This document shows, in pieces, positions 36,959-38,444 of a DNA stretch of 38,444 bases. Source of the DNA: Planctomycetaceae bacterium (GTDB lineage Bacteria; Planctomycetota; Planctomycetia; Pirellulales; Pirellulaceae). The notes under the pieces are model-generated. The model searched no databases, had not been told where the DNA came from, and saw only the letters and a list, made by a program, of their open reading frames with translations. A program made the translations under genes and the position numbers. How positions within the stretch are numbered: position 1 is the stretch's first letter; each line of letters opens with the position of its first letter. Location: assembly GCA_015490875.1 (NCBI GenBank), contig WFWZ01000388.1, positions 1-38,444 on the forward strand, read 5' to 3'.

Positions 36959-38444
36959 ATGGCTACCGAGACCCAACTGAGTCCCGCTCTCCGTCAGTTG
37001 TCCCCTAAGCGAAACACGACTCAGGCCGCTTCTGTCGACGAACTGGTCCAGGAACAGCTCGCTCACTTCGGGATCGACGCTGACAGCGACTACGGCCAAA
37101 CGCTTGCCCGTCTCGCCCATCGGCTCTATGAATGTCACGAAGATGTCCACCAGCTTTGGGACATCACCTTGCGTGAGCTGGCTCAACTCAACCGAACCGA
37201 CCGGATCGGCCGATTCAACGCCAAGAAATTCCTCTCCTTCCAGCTCGCCAAGATTCTCGACACTCACCAGAATGCATTCCGCAAGAGCTACCAAGCACTC
37301 GATCTGTCCAAGACGACGCAGGCCGCCAAGGGACCCTACTCGGTCTTCGACAATGTCACCGCTCTATTCTCGGCGAACCCGGTCATCGCCAGGACGGCGA
37401 CATATATCTATGCTTGTGCCGAGTGGATCGAAGACGCCTTCCTCGGCAAAGAACTGCTCTTGGAAATCTACTCACGGCTTCTCAATCCTACCTCGGTCTG
37501 CTTGGCCAATCACATCGTCGACATCGAGTGCGGACCGTACGCCTCGGAGTACTTCGCTTGGAACTTCAACAGTGGCATGGCGGCCATCGACGGGATCCTG
37601 GCTCACCTGCTCGGCCGCGACGACCTGCTCATTTCCAGTCGGAACATCTACGGAGGAGCCCACCAACTCATCCACGACTGGTACGCCAAAGCGGGCAATC
37701 TCGAGATCGCCGTCGAGACCTTTGACGGATACCGACTCGAGGATTTCGAGCGGGCGTGGGAAACGATCCGCGAGCGCCATCGCAGGCGGCTCGAGCAGGG
37801 ACGCAACGCCTACCTCTATCTCGAATCCCCCTGCAATCCCCACGGCTACGTCCTCGATGTCCCCGCGATTTGCAAGCGAGCTCATCAGGATGGCATCCGA
37901 GTCATTCTCGATGCCACTGTCGGGACACCATTCCTCAGCCAGCCCCTGCAGCGCGAGGATCCCGAGGAACGGCCCGACTTCGTGATCCACAGCTATACGA
38001 AGGACTTGACCGGCACGGGAACAGTGATCGCCGGCGTGGTGATCGGTCGCAACGAGGACATGTTCCTTCCGAAAGGCACATCGACCGATCGCATTTCTTG
38101 GGAAAACACGATGTTTTGGAACGTTTACTACGTCAAAGGTGCTTTCCTCAACGCTGATGCCGCTTTCGAAGTCCTCAATGGCATGCGCACGCTGCCTCAC
38201 CGCATGCTCGGCAAGTGCATCAACACCAAAATCCTCGCGTCATTCCTCGCCGCCCACCCCGACATCGACGTCCACTGCAACGCGCTTCCGGATGACCCCA
38301 ACCACGACCTGTGCCGGCAGCAGAACTTCCTGGGACTCCCGGCGCCGCTATTCACGGTGGCACTCGAAACCGTGCCCGCCGAGGCCTTCCAGCGTTTCTT
38401 CGACTCGCTGGCTCCCGTCTTCTCCCACATGATCAGCCTCGGAC
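36959..38444 (+). CDS. Cys/Met-metabolism PLP enzyme with long N-terminal extension (cut by right edge)
   Basis: The frame is open from the ATG at 36959 (AAGGAG 8 bases upstream) to the end of the window: 495 codons with no stop. From about residue 165 it matches the cystathionine gamma-synthase/O-acetylhomoserine sulfhydrylase family: YSRLLNPTS (171-179), FNSGMAAID, SSRNIYGGAHQLI, YLESPCNPHG, ILDATVGTPFLSQPL and HSYTKDLTGTGTVIAG, where K348 should hold PLP. The N-terminal 165 residues are largely helical with no motif I recognise; the matching region in ordinary family members is much shorter. The reaction (sulfhydrylation, gamma-lyase or other) is not resolvable. The C-terminus is missing. 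Confidence 0.85.
   Translation, partial: MATETQLSPALRQLSPKRNTTQAASVDELVQEQLAHFGIDADSDYGQTLARLAHRLYECHEDVHQLWDITLRELAQLNRTDRIGRFNAKKFLSFQLAKILDTHQNAFRKSYQALDLSKTTQAAKGPYSVFDNVTALFSANPVIARTATYIYACAEWIEDAFLGKELLLEIYSRLLNPTSVCLANHIVDIECGPYASEYFAWNFNSGMAAIDGILAHLLGRDDLLISSRNIYGGAHQLIHDWYAKAGNLEIAVETFDGYRLEDFERAWETIRERHRRRLEQGRNAYLYLESPCNPHGYVLDVPAICKRAHQDGIRVILDATVGTPFLSQPLQREDPEERPDFVIHSYTKDLTGTGTVIAGVVIGRNEDMFLPKGTSTDRISWENTMFWNVYYVKGAFLNADAAFEVLNGMRTLPHRMLGKCINTKILASFLAAHPDIDVHCNALPDDPNHDLCRQQNFLGLPAPLFTVALETVPAEAFQRFFDSLAPVFSHMISLG

Overview
The window looks like chromosomal DNA of a planctomycete, probably of the Pirellula/Blastopirellula type. The lineage call rests on gene content: a planctomycete cytochrome C (PSC1-type) domain fused to WD40 repeats, a 5,825-residue surface protein that opens with a LEPR-XLL motif and ends with a type I dockerin, a Tat-type lactonase-fold protein, and short palindromic repeats whose spurious translation reads QAFQPD/QAGKPD. 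The DNA is GC-rich with few gaps. I saw no rRNA, tRNA, CRISPR array, transposase, phage gene or integration site.

Layout. 48-323 (-) is a MoaD-type sulfur carrier. 497-2236 (+) is a vWA-domain lipoprotein. 2237-2673 is a repeat-rich convergent gap. 2674-4331 (-) holds two coupled purine nucleoside phosphorylase paralogues, divergent from a YceH/DUF480 gene (4575-5345, +). 5394-9563 (-) is a likely three-gene unit: PSC1-WD40 protein, Tat-exported lactonase-fold protein and cardiolipin synthase. 9715-11607 (-) is a GAF/AAA+/Fis sigma-54 activator, divergent from fabI (11791-12624, +), whose stop overlaps the start of a MutT-type NUDIX gene. 13130-15007 (-) is an exported two-helix membrane protein of unknown function, divergent from an M28 aminopeptidase with PDZ domain, followed by mogA from a TTG start.

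18176-35653 (+) is one giant gene, about 45% of the window. From N to C terminus it appears to contain: LEPR-XLL export region, SbsA-type Ig-like domains, a metalloprotease-like domain whose zinc site is erased, beta-helix and Fn3-like stretches, PPC-like modules interleaved with propeller-like sequence, a jelly-roll-like domain, seven copies of an unnamed DG-x-TF repeat, a GEVED domain, seven cadherin-like/Ig repeats, a dockerin and an acidic tail. It is most simply read as a secreted, calcium-dependent adhesion or scaffold protein. After it come a D-threonine aldolase/D-serine dehydratase-like PLP enzyme and a Cys/Met-metabolism PLP enzyme with a long N-terminal extension, cut by the right edge.

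Together the window mixes housekeeping functions (molybdenum cofactor, purine salvage, fatty-acid synthesis, nucleotide sanitation, phospholipid synthesis) with planctomycete-specific envelope proteins. The best candidates for new biology are the giant protein (erased protease site, unnamed repeat, interleaved PPC modules) and the tandem phosphorylases, which differ at the base-specificity position. All assignments come from reading the sequence; no database search was run.
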